DNA of 55,815 nucleotides from Candidatus Aminicenantota bacterium (GCA_016783445.1 JADHWO010000009.1:1-55815); one strand, 5' to 3'; numbered from the stretch's first letter, positions 46,692 through 55,192 are shown. The notes: a model not told the origin generated them from the letters alone. Program-made: numbers and translations.

Positions 46692-48365
46692 TCAATATCC
46701 TTTGGCCAGTCCTGTGCCACGAGGATCAGCGCCGCCAAAAAATCGAACCAGTTTTCCCATGGAATCATACTTGATCATTAATCCGTGCGCGTTGCCAAGT
46801 GCCTCAACTAAACGGATTTTATGTCCCAGGTCTTCAAGAGCATTTTGAACTGAGACATTAATCCCTCCCTCCACAAGAATGATGTCCGGTTCCCTAAAGC
46901 TGATACGTGGCGCTGCAATAGCCTGTTGAATATCCATCTTAAAATCGATCATATTCATGACCATTTGAGGGACTGTTTGGCCTATTGTATGACCACCCGG
47001 TGTTCCAATAGCGATCCAGGGCTTTCCATCCTTAAAAATAATGGTCGGGCAGTCGCCCGAGAGTTTCCTATGGCCGGCATGCGCATCCATAGGATTTCCT
47101 TTTGGTTCAAAGGTGCAGTATGCAAGTGAATTATTAAGCCAGATACCTGTGCCTTCCACCATAATGCGGCTGCCGAATGAGTTGCCGAGTGTCTGTGTTG
47201 CACAAACGATGTTTCCCCATTTATCTGCAACAACAAAATGTGTTGTATTATCTCCCCTCTTCACAACAGTTTTTGGTTGAGAAAATGGCATTGCTTTCTT
47301 CATATTTATATTTTTGACAACTTCCTTCCAATATTTTTCAGAAAGCAGATTATCCAGTGGAGGTGGATTAATTCCCGGATCACCTGCATAGGCGAGACGG
47401 CACCAAAAAGCGTGTTTAGTAACTTCAGCAAAACGGTGAAGATAGCCCGCTGTATTGTGCCCAAGATTAACATTATTGAAGCAGCTCATTAAACCTAGCC
47501 GGATAAGCGAAGGAAATGCTGTGGAAGGAGGCGAAGCCGTTGCCACTGTATACCCACGGTAATTTATGCTGATGGGTTTCCACCATTCTGCTCTGTCAGC
47601 AATCAAATCGTAAATGGTCAAGAAGCCGCCTTTCTCCCTCATAACTCTATCTATAACTTTTCCGATTTTTCCGCCGTAAACAGCCCCAGGGCCCTCTTTA
47701 GCTATTAACCGAAATGATTGAGCAAGGTCTCTCTGGAAAAGAACATCTCCCTTTCCCAGAGGTAAACCTTCTCTGCCATAAACAGCTTGACCGTATTCAT
47801 TAAATTCAGAAAATGTTTGATTTATAACTCGAGCAAATCGTTCATTAATCTCGAATCCTTGTTCAGCGGTTTTAATCGCGCCTTCAAAAAGTTTATCCCA
47901 CTTGAGCTTCCCGTATTCAGAGGACATCGCCCACCATGCATTAACATTTCCCGGCGTGGATACAGCCTTTGGCCCGCGCCGATTGTCCTTATAATTTGGC
48001 GTGGGTGGACGGAAAACATCTGAATTTACATTCGCGGGAATTTTACCGCTTGAGTCAAGAAATCGAGCCTTTCTTTTGATGGCATCATAGATAAGAATTG
48101 TCCCGTAACCGCCAATCCCTGAGTTCATCGGCTCAATAACATTTAAGGAAGCAGCAATAGCAACCGCTGCATCAAATGCATTACCGCCACTTTTAAGAAT
48201 ATCAAGGCCAACCTGTGTAGCAACCGGATGAGCAGAGCTGACTATACCACTTGTACCAACAGCAGGACTCTGCCTTTTTTTAGAACTCTGTACTTCATTT
48301 GTGTTTATAAAACTGATAAAAACAAAAAATACGATCAAAAACAAAAATAGTTGTTTACTTAACAT
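46692..48365 (-). CDS. ggt: gamma-glutamyltransferase (exported)
   Basis: 557 aa from ATG 48365 (GGAG six bases upstream; a TTG seven codons earlier overlaps that site). It cleaves or transfers gamma-glutamyl groups, for example from glutathione. Signal peptide (about 1-22), then SGIVSSAHPVATQVGLDILKSGGNAFDAAVA and GIGGYGTILIYD of the large subunit. Autoprocessing nucleophile Thr in GDNTTHFVVADKWGNIV (near 370), and small-subunit SGDCPTIIFKDGKPWIAIGTPGGHTI with the Gly-Gly oxyanion. Length is normal for the family and no key residue is missing. Periplasmic; releases glutamate and cysteinylglycine. Confidence 0.94.
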   Translation of the reverse strand: MLSKQLFLFLIVFFVFISFINTNEVQSSKKRQSPAVGTSGIVSSAHPVATQVGLDILKSGGNAFDAAVAIAASLNVIEPMNSGIGGYGTILIYDAIKRKARFLDSSGKIPANVNSDVFRPPTPNYKDNRRGPKAVSTPGNVNAWWAMSSEYGKLKWDKLFEGAIKTAEQGFEINERFARVINQTFSEFNEYGQAVYGREGLPLGKGDVLFQRDLAQSFRLIAKEGPGAVYGGKIGKVIDRVMREKGGFLTIYDLIADRAEWWKPISINYRGYTVATASPPSTAFPSLIRLGLMSCFNNVNLGHNTAGYLHRFAEVTKHAFWCRLAYAGDPGINPPPLDNLLSEKYWKEVVKNINMKKAMPFSQPKTVVKRGDNTTHFVVADKWGNIVCATQTLGNSFGSRIMVEGTGIWLNNSLAYCTFEPKGNPMDAHAGHRKLSGDCPTIIFKDGKPWIAIGTPGGHTIGQTVPQMVMNMIDFKMDIQQAIAAPRISFREPDIILVEGGINVSVQNALEDLGHKIRLVEALGNAHGLMIKYDSMGKLVRFFGGADPRGTGLAKGY

Positions 48366-48490
48366 AGTATTCTCCACATGAGTCAATTTTCACTGTTCTT
48401 CTTGCTGAAGTTGCGATTTCTGTTATTAATCAAAAAAAACGTGTAAAGCCAAAGCCTGACCTGTCAAGGCTACTTTGTTGTATGTCGAAG

Positions 48491-49081
48491 TTAGAATTCT
48501 CCGAATTTTAAGGTCAAATTTGCGCTGATTCCTCTCAAATTTTCTTCTTTTATTCCAGCCAGATCAACTCCACTTATATATCGATAGCTGGCTCCAAGAT
48601 TAATTCGAAAATTATTTGCTACATTTACTATAAAACTAAATCCTGGCTCAGCAACAAAGTAAGATGTAGAATTATCTTCTGGAACTCCGTTGCCGCCACT
48701 CCTGTCATAGAGCGAAACTCCTCCTACCCCGAATAAAACCGAAACAGAAAAATGAGTAATTTTTTGTGGCTGGAAAATGTATTCCAGAATTAATCCCCCG
48801 TAGTTCATTCGAAGGTCGAGATCCTCATTAGGCGGATTTGCATTTACCTCATTTGATAAAAAATACCAGCCTCCTCCAAGTGAGAAAGAATGATTAATTA
48901 TCCAGCCACCACGACCGCCCATAAAAAGGCCAAATTCTCCATTCAAATGTGTAAATTTTAATGCCGGACCTCCAAAACCCCCGCTCTCAACTTTTCCACT
49001 TATAAGGGTCTCTTGCTGCCCTAAAGCTGGAATTGCAAAGAAACTAACAAGAAAAAATACCAAAAGCTTTCTTTTTTCCAT
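48491..49081 (-). CDS. small outer-membrane beta-barrel protein
   Basis: 196 aa: signal peptide (about 1-21, PALGQ) and alternating aromatic/polar strands (GLFMGGRGGWIINHSFSLGGGWYFLS, GGLILEYIFQPQKITHFSVSVLFGVGGVSLYD, FRINLGASYRYISG) ending in Phe (LTLKFGEF), the usual barrel-insertion signal. About eight strands. Function unknown; similar proteins are generic OmpA/OmpX-like barrels. It is transcribed toward the gamma-glutamyltransferase gene, 105 bases away. Confidence 0.82.
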   Translation of the reverse strand: MEKRKLLVFFLVSFFAIPALGQQETLISGKVESGGFGGPALKFTHLNGEFGLFMGGRGGWIINHSFSLGGGWYFLSNEVNANPPNEDLDLRMNYGGLILEYIFQPQKITHFSVSVLFGVGGVSLYDRSGGNGVPEDNSTSYFVAEPGFSFIVNVANNFRINLGASYRYISGVDLAGIKEENLRGISANLTLKFGEF

Positions 49082-49244
49082 TTCTTCCCTTTAAATACAA
49101 CATGTCTTTTCTTTTATTTTACCATAATAATCCATTTAGTCTATCTAGTTTAGTTGTTAGATTGGAGTCGGATTAAAGTAAATGGCACTTTAAAATTCTT
49201 TGTTGTAAGAAAACATATATATGGGAGCGGTTCTATTTTTTTGG

Positions 49245-49544
49245 TGGGTTTAATAAATCGGTTCTCTTCCATTTTGTGTGGGCAAAACATGTCTTGATAG
49301 ATTAATAGAAAGTGTTCGGGGATGGATGAAGCGACCTTTGAAGATTTAGCCTCCATGAATCGCTCTTCGAGGAAATCCGACAGAGTCGGGCGGCGAGTAT
49401 GTTTGAGCGAAGCGAGTTACGCAGCCGCCGAGAAGAGCGATGAAGGGATGGCGTGAAAAATCTGAACGGGAGCGAGACCATTCCCGAATACTTATTGATT
49501 AATACCCACACAAAATGGAAGAGAACCAATAAATCAAACCCCTA
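49245..49544. repeat. TTGAT-ATCAA palindrome copy split by an insertion
   Basis: The left part GTGGGTTTAATAAATC (49244-49259) and right part AATAAATCAAACCCCTAC (49528-49545) rebuild one palindrome copy when the 268-bp element and one AATAAATC are removed. This shows that the palindrome is older than the insertion. Confidence 0.7.
49260..49527 (+). mobile_element. 268-bp MITE-like element with structured core and 8-bp target duplication
   Basis: AATAAATC is duplicated on both sides (49252-49259 and 49528-49535). Perfect 23-bp terminal inverted repeats begin GGTTCTCTTCC and end GTGTGGG (49260-49282; complement at 49505-49527). Inside, arms AGTGTTCGGGGATGG/CCATTCCCGAATACT enclose a core (about 49306-49492) that shares conserved blocks with 16207-16386. 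No ORF, so it is non-autonomous. The conserved core may be a folded RNA or single-stranded DNA signal. Confidence 0.75.
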
Positions 49545-49604
49545 CAGATAAAAACAGAACCGTCCCCCTTTTATCCCCAAGTAGTTAGCTTGGTTCAATC
49601 GAAA

Positions 49605-50717
49605 TCACTTTATCAGCTCATACCGGAATTGTCTGCCTTCCAGATAAAACTGGCTGTATCGAGTAATCAATCCCGGAGGTATCTTACCGGGACCTGTTAC
49701 CTCACAAAGAGTGTACCTTAAGCCGTTAATTGTAAATCCTTCTCCTCCTATTGACGGAATAGCCAATCCTACGAACAGATGCTTGGGTACTTTTATCAAA
49801 AGAAGAGGGTATCTCTTAAAATTTATCCACATGGAAGCAAAAGTGACTCCCTTAGAATCACAGTCTCCAATGTTGTAAACAAGGACCTTAGGGGGTACCC
49901 AGAATTCTAAAATCACTTTGTTATTTTCTTGAATGGGAGGAAGTCCGTATCTTACTTCCTGAATAAAAGCTAACATCAAAGCCAGGAATTGTCGAAGAGA
50001 CTCCTTTTTACTCTCACTCCGCATTGCTTCGACCACTTGCTTTACCCTGGCACGGTTGTTTTGAACACAAAGACTGTAATTTACACCTATTTTATCTCCG
50101 ATGAATCGGAATCCCCTTTTATTTAAAAATGCCTCTTTTCTCTTTTTCTGATCTTTTTCTATATTTTCTTGATATTTTGTCTGTTCCTTCGTAAGTTCAT
50201 TCTTAATCCTGTCGAATTCTGCTTTGGCTTTTTTATAAATAGAAGGAGGTGCGGAAAGCTTGAGTTTAAAATCCTTGGGGCTTACATCATCCATAAAAAA
50301 ATATTGGGAGTATTTACTCCGCAGTAATCGCTGACTTATAAATTTCTCTAAATAACTAATCATCTCACCTTGTTTTTTTTCAAGATGTTCACTCATATGT
50401 TTCTCCAGCTCATCAGGATAATAGCCAAATTCGCTCTCTGCATCCAAAAGTTGCTGCTTTAAAATTGAAAAAGTTATGTTGTGAGTATTTTTTTCATAGT
50501 CTTCCCAGCCATAAGTAAGCTTATAGCCGCTTTCTGTTCCTTCTTTTTCATAAATACTATAATTTTGAGCTGTTTTGTTTTCCCTTTGGAGGAGAATAAA
50601 ATTCAAGTTATCCAAGGACGTATCACAAGAGTTATTTTCAGCCATATAGGAAGCCAGAACAATTAAACTGATTATAGATAAGGAAACGAGAAAAAGTGCA
50701 AGAAGCGGAGTCTTCAT
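49605..50717 (-). CDS. transglutaminase-like cysteine protease-fold membrane protein
   Basis: 370 aa with an N-terminal signal/anchor (about 5-25), a long charged helical middle (about 90-215; KAEFDRIKNELTKEQTKYQENIEKDQKKRK) and a C-terminal transglutaminase-like domain: Cys in YNIGDCDSKGVTFASMWI (near 285), His in KVPKHLFVGLAIPS (near 312) and a following YTLCEVTGPGKIPPG that should carry the acidic third residue. Such domains act as peptidases or crosslinkers in the envelope. It begins nine bases after the DUF350 gene with no clear ribosome-binding site, so translation is probably coupled. Confidence 0.72.
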   Translation of the reverse strand: MKTPLLALFLVSLSIISLIVLASYMAENNSCDTSLDNLNFILLQRENKTAQNYSIYEKEGTESGYKLTYGWEDYEKNTHNITFSILKQQLLDAESEFGYYPDELEKHMSEHLEKKQGEMISYLEKFISQRLLRSKYSQYFFMDDVSPKDFKLKLSAPPSIYKKAKAEFDRIKNELTKEQTKYQENIEKDQKKRKEAFLNKRGFRFIGDKIGVNYSLCVQNNRARVKQVVEAMRSESKKESLRQFLALMLAFIQEVRYGLPPIQENNKVILEFWVPPKVLVYNIGDCDSKGVTFASMWINFKRYPLLLIKVPKHLFVGLAIPSIGGEGFTINGLRYTLCEVTGPGKIPPGLITRYSQFYLEGRQFRYELIK

Positions 50718-50726
50718 AAAAGCAAA

Positions 50727-51263
50727 TTATTCAAGAGGAATTGATCCAACCTCAGGAAAAGGGATTAAAGCTTTGGTTAGGCCTGAAACTCCTGAGCTTA
50801 TTAAAAGACAAATAGCAACAATAACAAGGGCCATAAACAAAGCAACCGCTATGTTATTCTTTTTGATTTCCTCAAAATGATTGATTCGTGGAGTTAATTT
50901 ATTAAACAGCCAGAAACTGAAAAGAATACAAATTAATGCCAGAATCCCGGCCAGGAGAACATATCCAACACTAAAACCTAACATTTTAATAAAACTAAGG
51001 GCACTCTTCTCCTGCCCGAGGATAAAAATCTGGATAACTGCCATGACCGGATAAATTGCCTGTTTAACAACAAGCGCTTCTCCAAAAAGAATGCTTCCCA
51101 GAATAATCCCCACCGATGTATTTTTCATCCTGAGCTGGCGTTCTTCATCGAAGCGCGGAGTTAGAATTAGGAAAAGTCGGTAACTCCCAAAGATAAGGAT
51201 AAAACTTACAAATATAGAAACCAAAAATTCCAACAATCCAAAAAGTATCTGCTGACCACTCAT
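50727..51263 (-). CDS. DUF350 family inner-membrane protein
   Basis: 178 aa with about five to six membrane spans arranged as two related halves (FLVSIFVSFILIFGSYRLFLILTPRFDEERQLRMKNTSVGIILGSILFGEALV; VLLAGILALICILFSFWLFNKLTPRINHFEEIKKNNIAVALFMALVIV). The LTPR...N-x-(S/A)V pattern repeated in each half is the DUF350 signature. Function unestablished; family members often sit beside ATP-grasp or envelope-enzyme genes. Upstream partner of the transglutaminase-like gene in a two-gene operon. Confidence 0.8.
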   Translation of the reverse strand: MSGQQILFGLLEFLVSIFVSFILIFGSYRLFLILTPRFDEERQLRMKNTSVGIILGSILFGEALVVKQAIYPVMAVIQIFILGQEKSALSFIKMLGFSVGYVLLAGILALICILFSFWLFNKLTPRINHFEEIKKNNIAVALFMALVIVAICLLISSGVSGLTKALIPFPEVGSIPLE

Positions 51264-51385
51264 TTTTTTATCCTATTTTTATTTAAGAGACATATATTTA
51301 ATCACTCTTGATTGCTTATGGCTTATACCATACAGAAAAGTTTTGTGTCAATTGAAGAATTACTCTCACACTCCCTCTATCAGCA

Positions 51386-51476
51386 GAAATGGGGACAAGC
51401 ACCATTTTTCACAATGGAAAAAGTGTCCTTCCCTATAATAGTTACATTTACAGAAAATGGAGCCTGTCCCCATTTT
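51386..51476. repeat. 91-bp inverted-repeat element (GGGGACA-GC-CCATTTT arms)
   Basis: Arms of about 23 bases, AAATGGGGACAAGCACC (51387-51403 on) and its near-complement ending GCCTGTCCCCATTTT (51454-51476), differ at two or three positions around a 44-base loop. Part of the GGGGAC/GTCCCC family. It fills most of the gap between the DUF350 and barrel genes. Confidence 0.65.
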
Positions 51477-51484
51477 GACTTTAT

Positions 51485-52747
51485 CTATCTTCCAAAACGA
51501 GGATTTACAACATTGCTGTACACAGAGCCAAATGTGTAGCTAAAACCTATCGAGACATGGTACTCGAAGTTAGTAGCAAGTTCAGTTCGCTGCAGTAAAA
51601 TCTCATCCAGCTCTGCTCCTGCACGAGGCAACGAAAGCTGGTCGTGAATCGCAGCAAAGCCTCCACTCATTCTTAAAGATAAACCTTTAAAAAGGCGGAA
51701 CGACACGTGGCCGTATATTTCCAATCGGTTTTTACTGAAATCATGAAAATAATGAGAGCCTTCAATTGTAGCACTTGCATTTCCCCAAGGTTCTTTAAGC
51801 GCAAATGTAACAGCAAGTTCTTCACTTAACAAGCTTTCTGAAGTCTTATTATAAATTGTTTCTTCCCTGTAGCGTCTGTAACTTAAGCCGACCCGGTAAA
51901 GTAAACGAAGCTGTCTTCGAGTGGATTCAGAATATGGATATAAATTATACTCGATTGCAGGAGTTGGGCTTATTGAAAGCTCTATGTTGTTGTAAGTCGC
52001 TGAAGAAGCTGATAACCAGGTCCCTATGGACCAATGGTCGCTGATGCTTTTTACATACAAGCCGCTAAAACTTTTTCTATCTGAAGAACTGGATATAGTA
52101 TCTCCATCTATGTCAAAGTTACTCTCATTGAAGTTGCCGTAAATACTCATTCTTAATTTTGACTCGGGTGTTATCCGGTTGGCAGAAACGTTTCCGTAAA
52201 GAGAATAATATTTGTATGATTTTTCTCCAAAAAAGGAACCGGAAAGGCTCATGCTGAAGACCCAGAAATTCCAATTATCCTCCACAGCTGTAGGCCTGAC
52301 CTCTTCTTCAAACAATATAGAGATAAAATCTGCGATAGGCGTTCTTGCTATGTAGGGTATTAGCCCCATTTTTAAAACTTTCACCATCCCTTTCCGGGTT
52401 TCATCACTTGTGTCAGCTTTTTTTGAGACATACTTTAACGTATCTTTAATATCCGAATATTTTTCTAATCCGATAAATGCAATTGTGTATTCCGTGCCGC
52501 CAGGCCCGGTTGTCTGGGTTGTAATGAGTACATGGACATCAGCCCCTTTCCTGTCCCTTACATAGTTGACATATGGAATTTCTGTTCTGATATAGTCCCG
52601 GTCACAGCGCCCATCTAGAAATACTTTTGGAGCATCCTTTTTTACTTCATTAATATCAAATTCACTTTCTTCCGGATAAGAATAGGCAGTCAAAATAAAA
52701 CAGACTGTATAAAAAAATAGGAATAAAAAAACCAAACGCTTTATCAT
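51485..52747 (-). CDS. outer-membrane beta-barrel protein with periplasmic N-domain
   Basis: 420 aa: signal peptide (about 1-23), a periplasmic segment of about 110 residues (APKVFLDGRCDRDYIRTEIPYVNYVRDRKGADVHVLITTQTTGPGGTEYTIAFIGL) whose strand-rich pattern recalls proteins that bind or sense envelope ligands, then a barrel of about ten or more amphipathic strands ending in VNPRFGR. Similar to DUF481-like barrels, not certainly a member. Function unknown. A candidate promoter lies at 52841-52813. Confidence 0.72.
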   Translation of the reverse strand: MIKRLVFLFLFFYTVCFILTAYSYPEESEFDINEVKKDAPKVFLDGRCDRDYIRTEIPYVNYVRDRKGADVHVLITTQTTGPGGTEYTIAFIGLEKYSDIKDTLKYVSKKADTSDETRKGMVKVLKMGLIPYIARTPIADFISILFEEEVRPTAVEDNWNFWVFSMSLSGSFFGEKSYKYYSLYGNVSANRITPESKLRMSIYGNFNESNFDIDGDTISSSSDRKSFSGLYVKSISDHWSIGTWLSASSATYNNIELSISPTPAIEYNLYPYSESTRRQLRLLYRVGLSYRRYREETIYNKTSESLLSEELAVTFALKEPWGNASATIEGSHYFHDFSKNRLEIYGHVSFRLFKGLSLRMSGGFAAIHDQLSLPRAGAELDEILLQRTELATNFEYHVSIGFSYTFGSVYSNVVNPRFGR

Positions 52748-52812
52748 TTTATCGTATCTCTCCTCATCGGATTTATAATCTCAAACATATTTTATGAATT
52801 TAAAAAGGGTAA

Positions 52813-52841
52813 CTAATATCACAACAAGCTTGACAAATCAA
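52813..52841 (-). promoter_or_regulatory. candidate sigma-70 promoter of the barrel gene
   Basis: On the minus strand TTGATT (52841-52836), a 17-base spacer and TATTAG (52818-52813), about 65 bases before the ATG at 52747. Two mismatches in each box, so moderate support. Confidence 0.4.
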
Positions 52842-53011
52842 AAAAATCCCTCGATTTTTATAAGCTTGTTTAAATTTATAAACAACATTTTATATTACAC
52901 TACTGGTTAGATGGAATTATTATATTTGAGCTATTTCTAATAGACTTGTCCCCCTAAAAAGATGAATTACAGATTTTGTAAAGCTACTCTAGGTTATCGG
53001 ATTGTTGAGAA

Positions 53012-53212
53012 TTAAGGCTTAGTGACGTTTTTGGCTACAGGGCCTCGGTCGCTTTCTTCAATGTCAAATTTAACTTCATCGCCTTCAGCGAGCGTCTTGA
53101 ATCCGGGCATTGTAATAGATGTGAAGTGAACAAATATGTCTTGACCGTTTTCCTGCTCTATAAAGCCGTATCCCTTTTTCTCGTTAAACCACTTTACTGT
53201 TCCTTTTGGCAA
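53012..53212 (-). CDS. cold-shock domain protein (CspA family), TTG start
   Basis: 66 aa, full length for the family. RNA-binding motifs KGYGFIE (RNP1) and DIFVHF (RNP2) and the [12 protein letters not shown] opening are intact, so it should bind single-stranded RNA as a chaperone. The start is TTG 53212: AAGGAGGT lies seven bases upstream, while the nearby ATG (53218) is in another frame. The leader upstream is long and AT-rich with small palindromes (CCTAATTAG, 53325-53333 region), in keeping with RNA-thermosensor leaders of csp genes (inference). Confidence 0.95.
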   Translation of the reverse strand: MPKGTVKWFNEKKGYGFIEQENGQDIFVHFTSITMPGFKTLAEGDEVKFDIEESDRGPVAKNVTKP

Positions 53213-53709
53213 AGCATTGACCTCCTTAAAAATTTTTCAATCATGGTCCCAAACTTCAGGTCGCCACTCTAGCAAAGGGAACAATCCTTCCGAGCGAAGC
53301 CGACCCTCGATTAAAGCAGGGCCCTAACTAATTAGGTGTTAAAATTCAATTTATAAATCAAAATGCAAATATAATCAAGTAAAGAATGGATTTTTTTTGA
53401 GTTTATTTTCCAGATTTTTTCCAAAATGGGCTTCCTCGACAGCCAAAAGGAGAAAGCACCGTCTATTAATACTGACAAACTCTCTGGTCTAATCTGTCTT
53501 CATGGCATATAAAGCTCTTTTATTTTGAAGCTCAACAGGCTGCAGAATATTTAAATTTGAAGCTTTTCCCTTTTTCTATTTTATCCTTTTCTTTTAAGTA
53601 AATATTTAGTTATAATTTTTCTCTAAAAATTTTTCGCTTAAAAAAATGCCTGCAGCCACTTTTAATTATACCAAAGAAACAATTTCTAAAAAAATATTTT
53701 TCATAAAAA
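53213..53709. other. long intergenic region, probable csp leader and AT-rich spacer
   Basis: No convincing gene. The 53220-53400 part is the likely untranslated leader of the cold-shock gene and contains GAGCGAAGCCGACC and GCAGGGCCCTAACTAATTAGG stretches able to fold. From about 53400 to 53700 it is AT-rich with no recognised element. Confidence 0.4.
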
Positions 53710-53738
53710 TAGACAAAAGCATGTAATCTACTTATAAT
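53710..53738 (+). promoter_or_regulatory. sigma-70 promoter of the glycosyltransferase gene
   Basis: TAGACA (53710-53715), a 17-base spacer and consensus TATAAT (53733-53738), start near 53745. Confidence 0.65.
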
Positions 53739-53797
53739 GAGCAAGATATAATTTAAATTCACACATAGCAGAAATGATCAAACATGAGGAGTTTTTG

Positions 53798-55021
53798 ATG
53801 AACAAATCAATAGCCGGAGTTGAATTCATCGTAGGAATTCCTTCATTAATGGAGGCAGATACTATTTCTTTTGTCACAAAGAAGGTCGACCAAGGGCTAA
53901 CAAAATACTTTAGTGATTTAAAATGTTTAATTGTTAATGTTGACAATAATAGTAGAGATGACACAAAAGGTGCCTTTCTTTCCACAAAAACTAAAACCCA
54001 GAAACACTACATCTCAACACCCGAAGGAGTTAAGGGCAAAGGCAATAACTTTTTAAATCTCTATAAGTTTGCAAAAAATCATATAAAAACACTAAAGGGT
54101 GGTGTTGTTATTGATGCTGACCTCCGCTCAATCACCCCAGAATGGATAAAGTATCTCGGGGAGCCAATTCTAAAGGGGTATGACTACACGCTGCCGCTCT
54201 ATTCGCGCCATCAGTTCGATGGAACGATAACAAACCATATATGTTATCCAATATTTTATGGCTTGTTGGGTGAGGACATCCGGCAGCCAATTGGAGGTGA
54301 GTTCGGTTTTTCACCTTCTCTCATCAAGCACTGGCTCAACCAGAAATGGAATTCTTCCGCAAAACAGTATGGCGTAGATATCTTTATGACACTGCATGCA
54401 ATCTTCGGCAATTTCAGGATTTGTGAGGTGGGCCTCGGTGCAAAGATCCACAAAGCCAGTGCTCCAAAACTCGGGCCTATGTTTACCCAGGTAATCACGA
54501 CATTATTTGAGATCCTCCTCTCCCAGGAGCCATGCTGGATAAATATTCCAGTTATAAAACCTAAAAATAAGGAACGATTTGGGCTTGAAAAACTTGAGCA
54601 ACCGCAGGAACTGAAGATTGACATGCTAGAATTAAAAGAAAAATTAAGGAAAGAATATTTTCTCAGACAAAAGCTCCTAAAAAGAATTCTAAGCGATTAT
54701 GCCAGTTCTAGCCTGATTAAAATGTTTGAACAAGACATTTATAATATTGATATTCTAATGTGGACACAGCTTGTTTACCAGCTCCTTTTTTCATATAAAA
54801 ATGGCTCTCAACACGTTAGAAAAGACATCATTGAAGCACTAAAACCCCTCTATTTCACCCGTTCTGTGACTTTTAACTACCAGACATGGCGTTATAACGC
54901 AAAATATGTTGAAGAGGCGATACTCGAACAGGCAAAAGCCTTTGCAGCTCAGAAGCCCTATTATTTAGGATTACATGTGAACGAATTGAAAAAAAAGGCT
55001 GCAGAGTGTAAAGCAGATTAG
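53798..55021 (+). CDS. GT-A fold glycosyltransferase (GT2/glucosyl-3-phosphoglycerate synthase-like)
   Basis: 407 aa from ATG 53798 (GAGGAG six bases upstream; the ATG at 53774 covers that site). Cytosolic retaining- or inverting-type GT-A enzyme: nucleotide-binding strand VEFIVGIPSLMEADTI, NVDNNSRDDT, metal-binding DxD as IDADLRSITPEWI (near 106), IGGEFGFS and a C-terminal helical region. The DNNSxDxT and DADLR patterns are closer to glucosyl-3-phosphoglycerate and mannosylglycerate synthases than to wall GT2 enzymes, hinting at compatible-solute synthesis (inference). No partner phosphatase is visible. Confidence 0.8.
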   Translation: MNKSIAGVEFIVGIPSLMEADTISFVTKKVDQGLTKYFSDLKCLIVNVDNNSRDDTKGAFLSTKTKTQKHYISTPEGVKGKGNNFLNLYKFAKNHIKTLKGGVVIDADLRSITPEWIKYLGEPILKGYDYTLPLYSRHQFDGTITNHICYPIFYGLLGEDIRQPIGGEFGFSPSLIKHWLNQKWNSSAKQYGVDIFMTLHAIFGNFRICEVGLGAKIHKASAPKLGPMFTQVITTLFEILLSQEPCWINIPVIKPKNKERFGLEKLEQPQELKIDMLELKEKLRKEYFLRQKLLKRILSDYASSSLIKMFEQDIYNIDILMWTQLVYQLLFSYKNGSQHVRKDIIEALKPLYFTRSVTFNYQTWRYNAKYVEEAILEQAKAFAAQKPYYLGLHVNELKKKAAECKAD

Positions 55022-55110
55022 TTCTCTCCTAATTTTTTTATAAGTATTGAGTTATTCTAAACTCAAAATTTAAGGACAACAGCTTTACATATTACTTTAT
55101 TTCGCATGAA

Positions 55111-55192
55111 TGTCACACTTTGTGTCATGTCACATTCCTGTATTTTGTTTAATTTCACTTAATTAGATTAAACAACCGAAAAAACTGTGACA
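55111..55192. promoter_or_regulatory. TGTCACA repeats upstream of the small-peptide gene
   Basis: TGTCACA at 55111-55117 and 55128-55134, with TGTGTCA (55121-55127) forming an imperfect 17-bp palindrome with the first, and the inverted form TGTGACA at 55186-55192. They lie 90-170 bases upstream of the sigma-54-like promoter, as activator sites would. Confidence 0.35.

Noticed and set aside
53220-53340. tRNA or riboswitch before the cold-shock gene
   Set aside because: No cloverleaf or known aptamer consensus could be drawn; best explained as the csp leader.
53500-53520. sigma-54 promoter at TGGCATATAAAGC before the glycosyltransferase gene
   Set aside because: The -12 GC is not at the required spacing, and a good sigma-70 promoter exists at 53710-53738.
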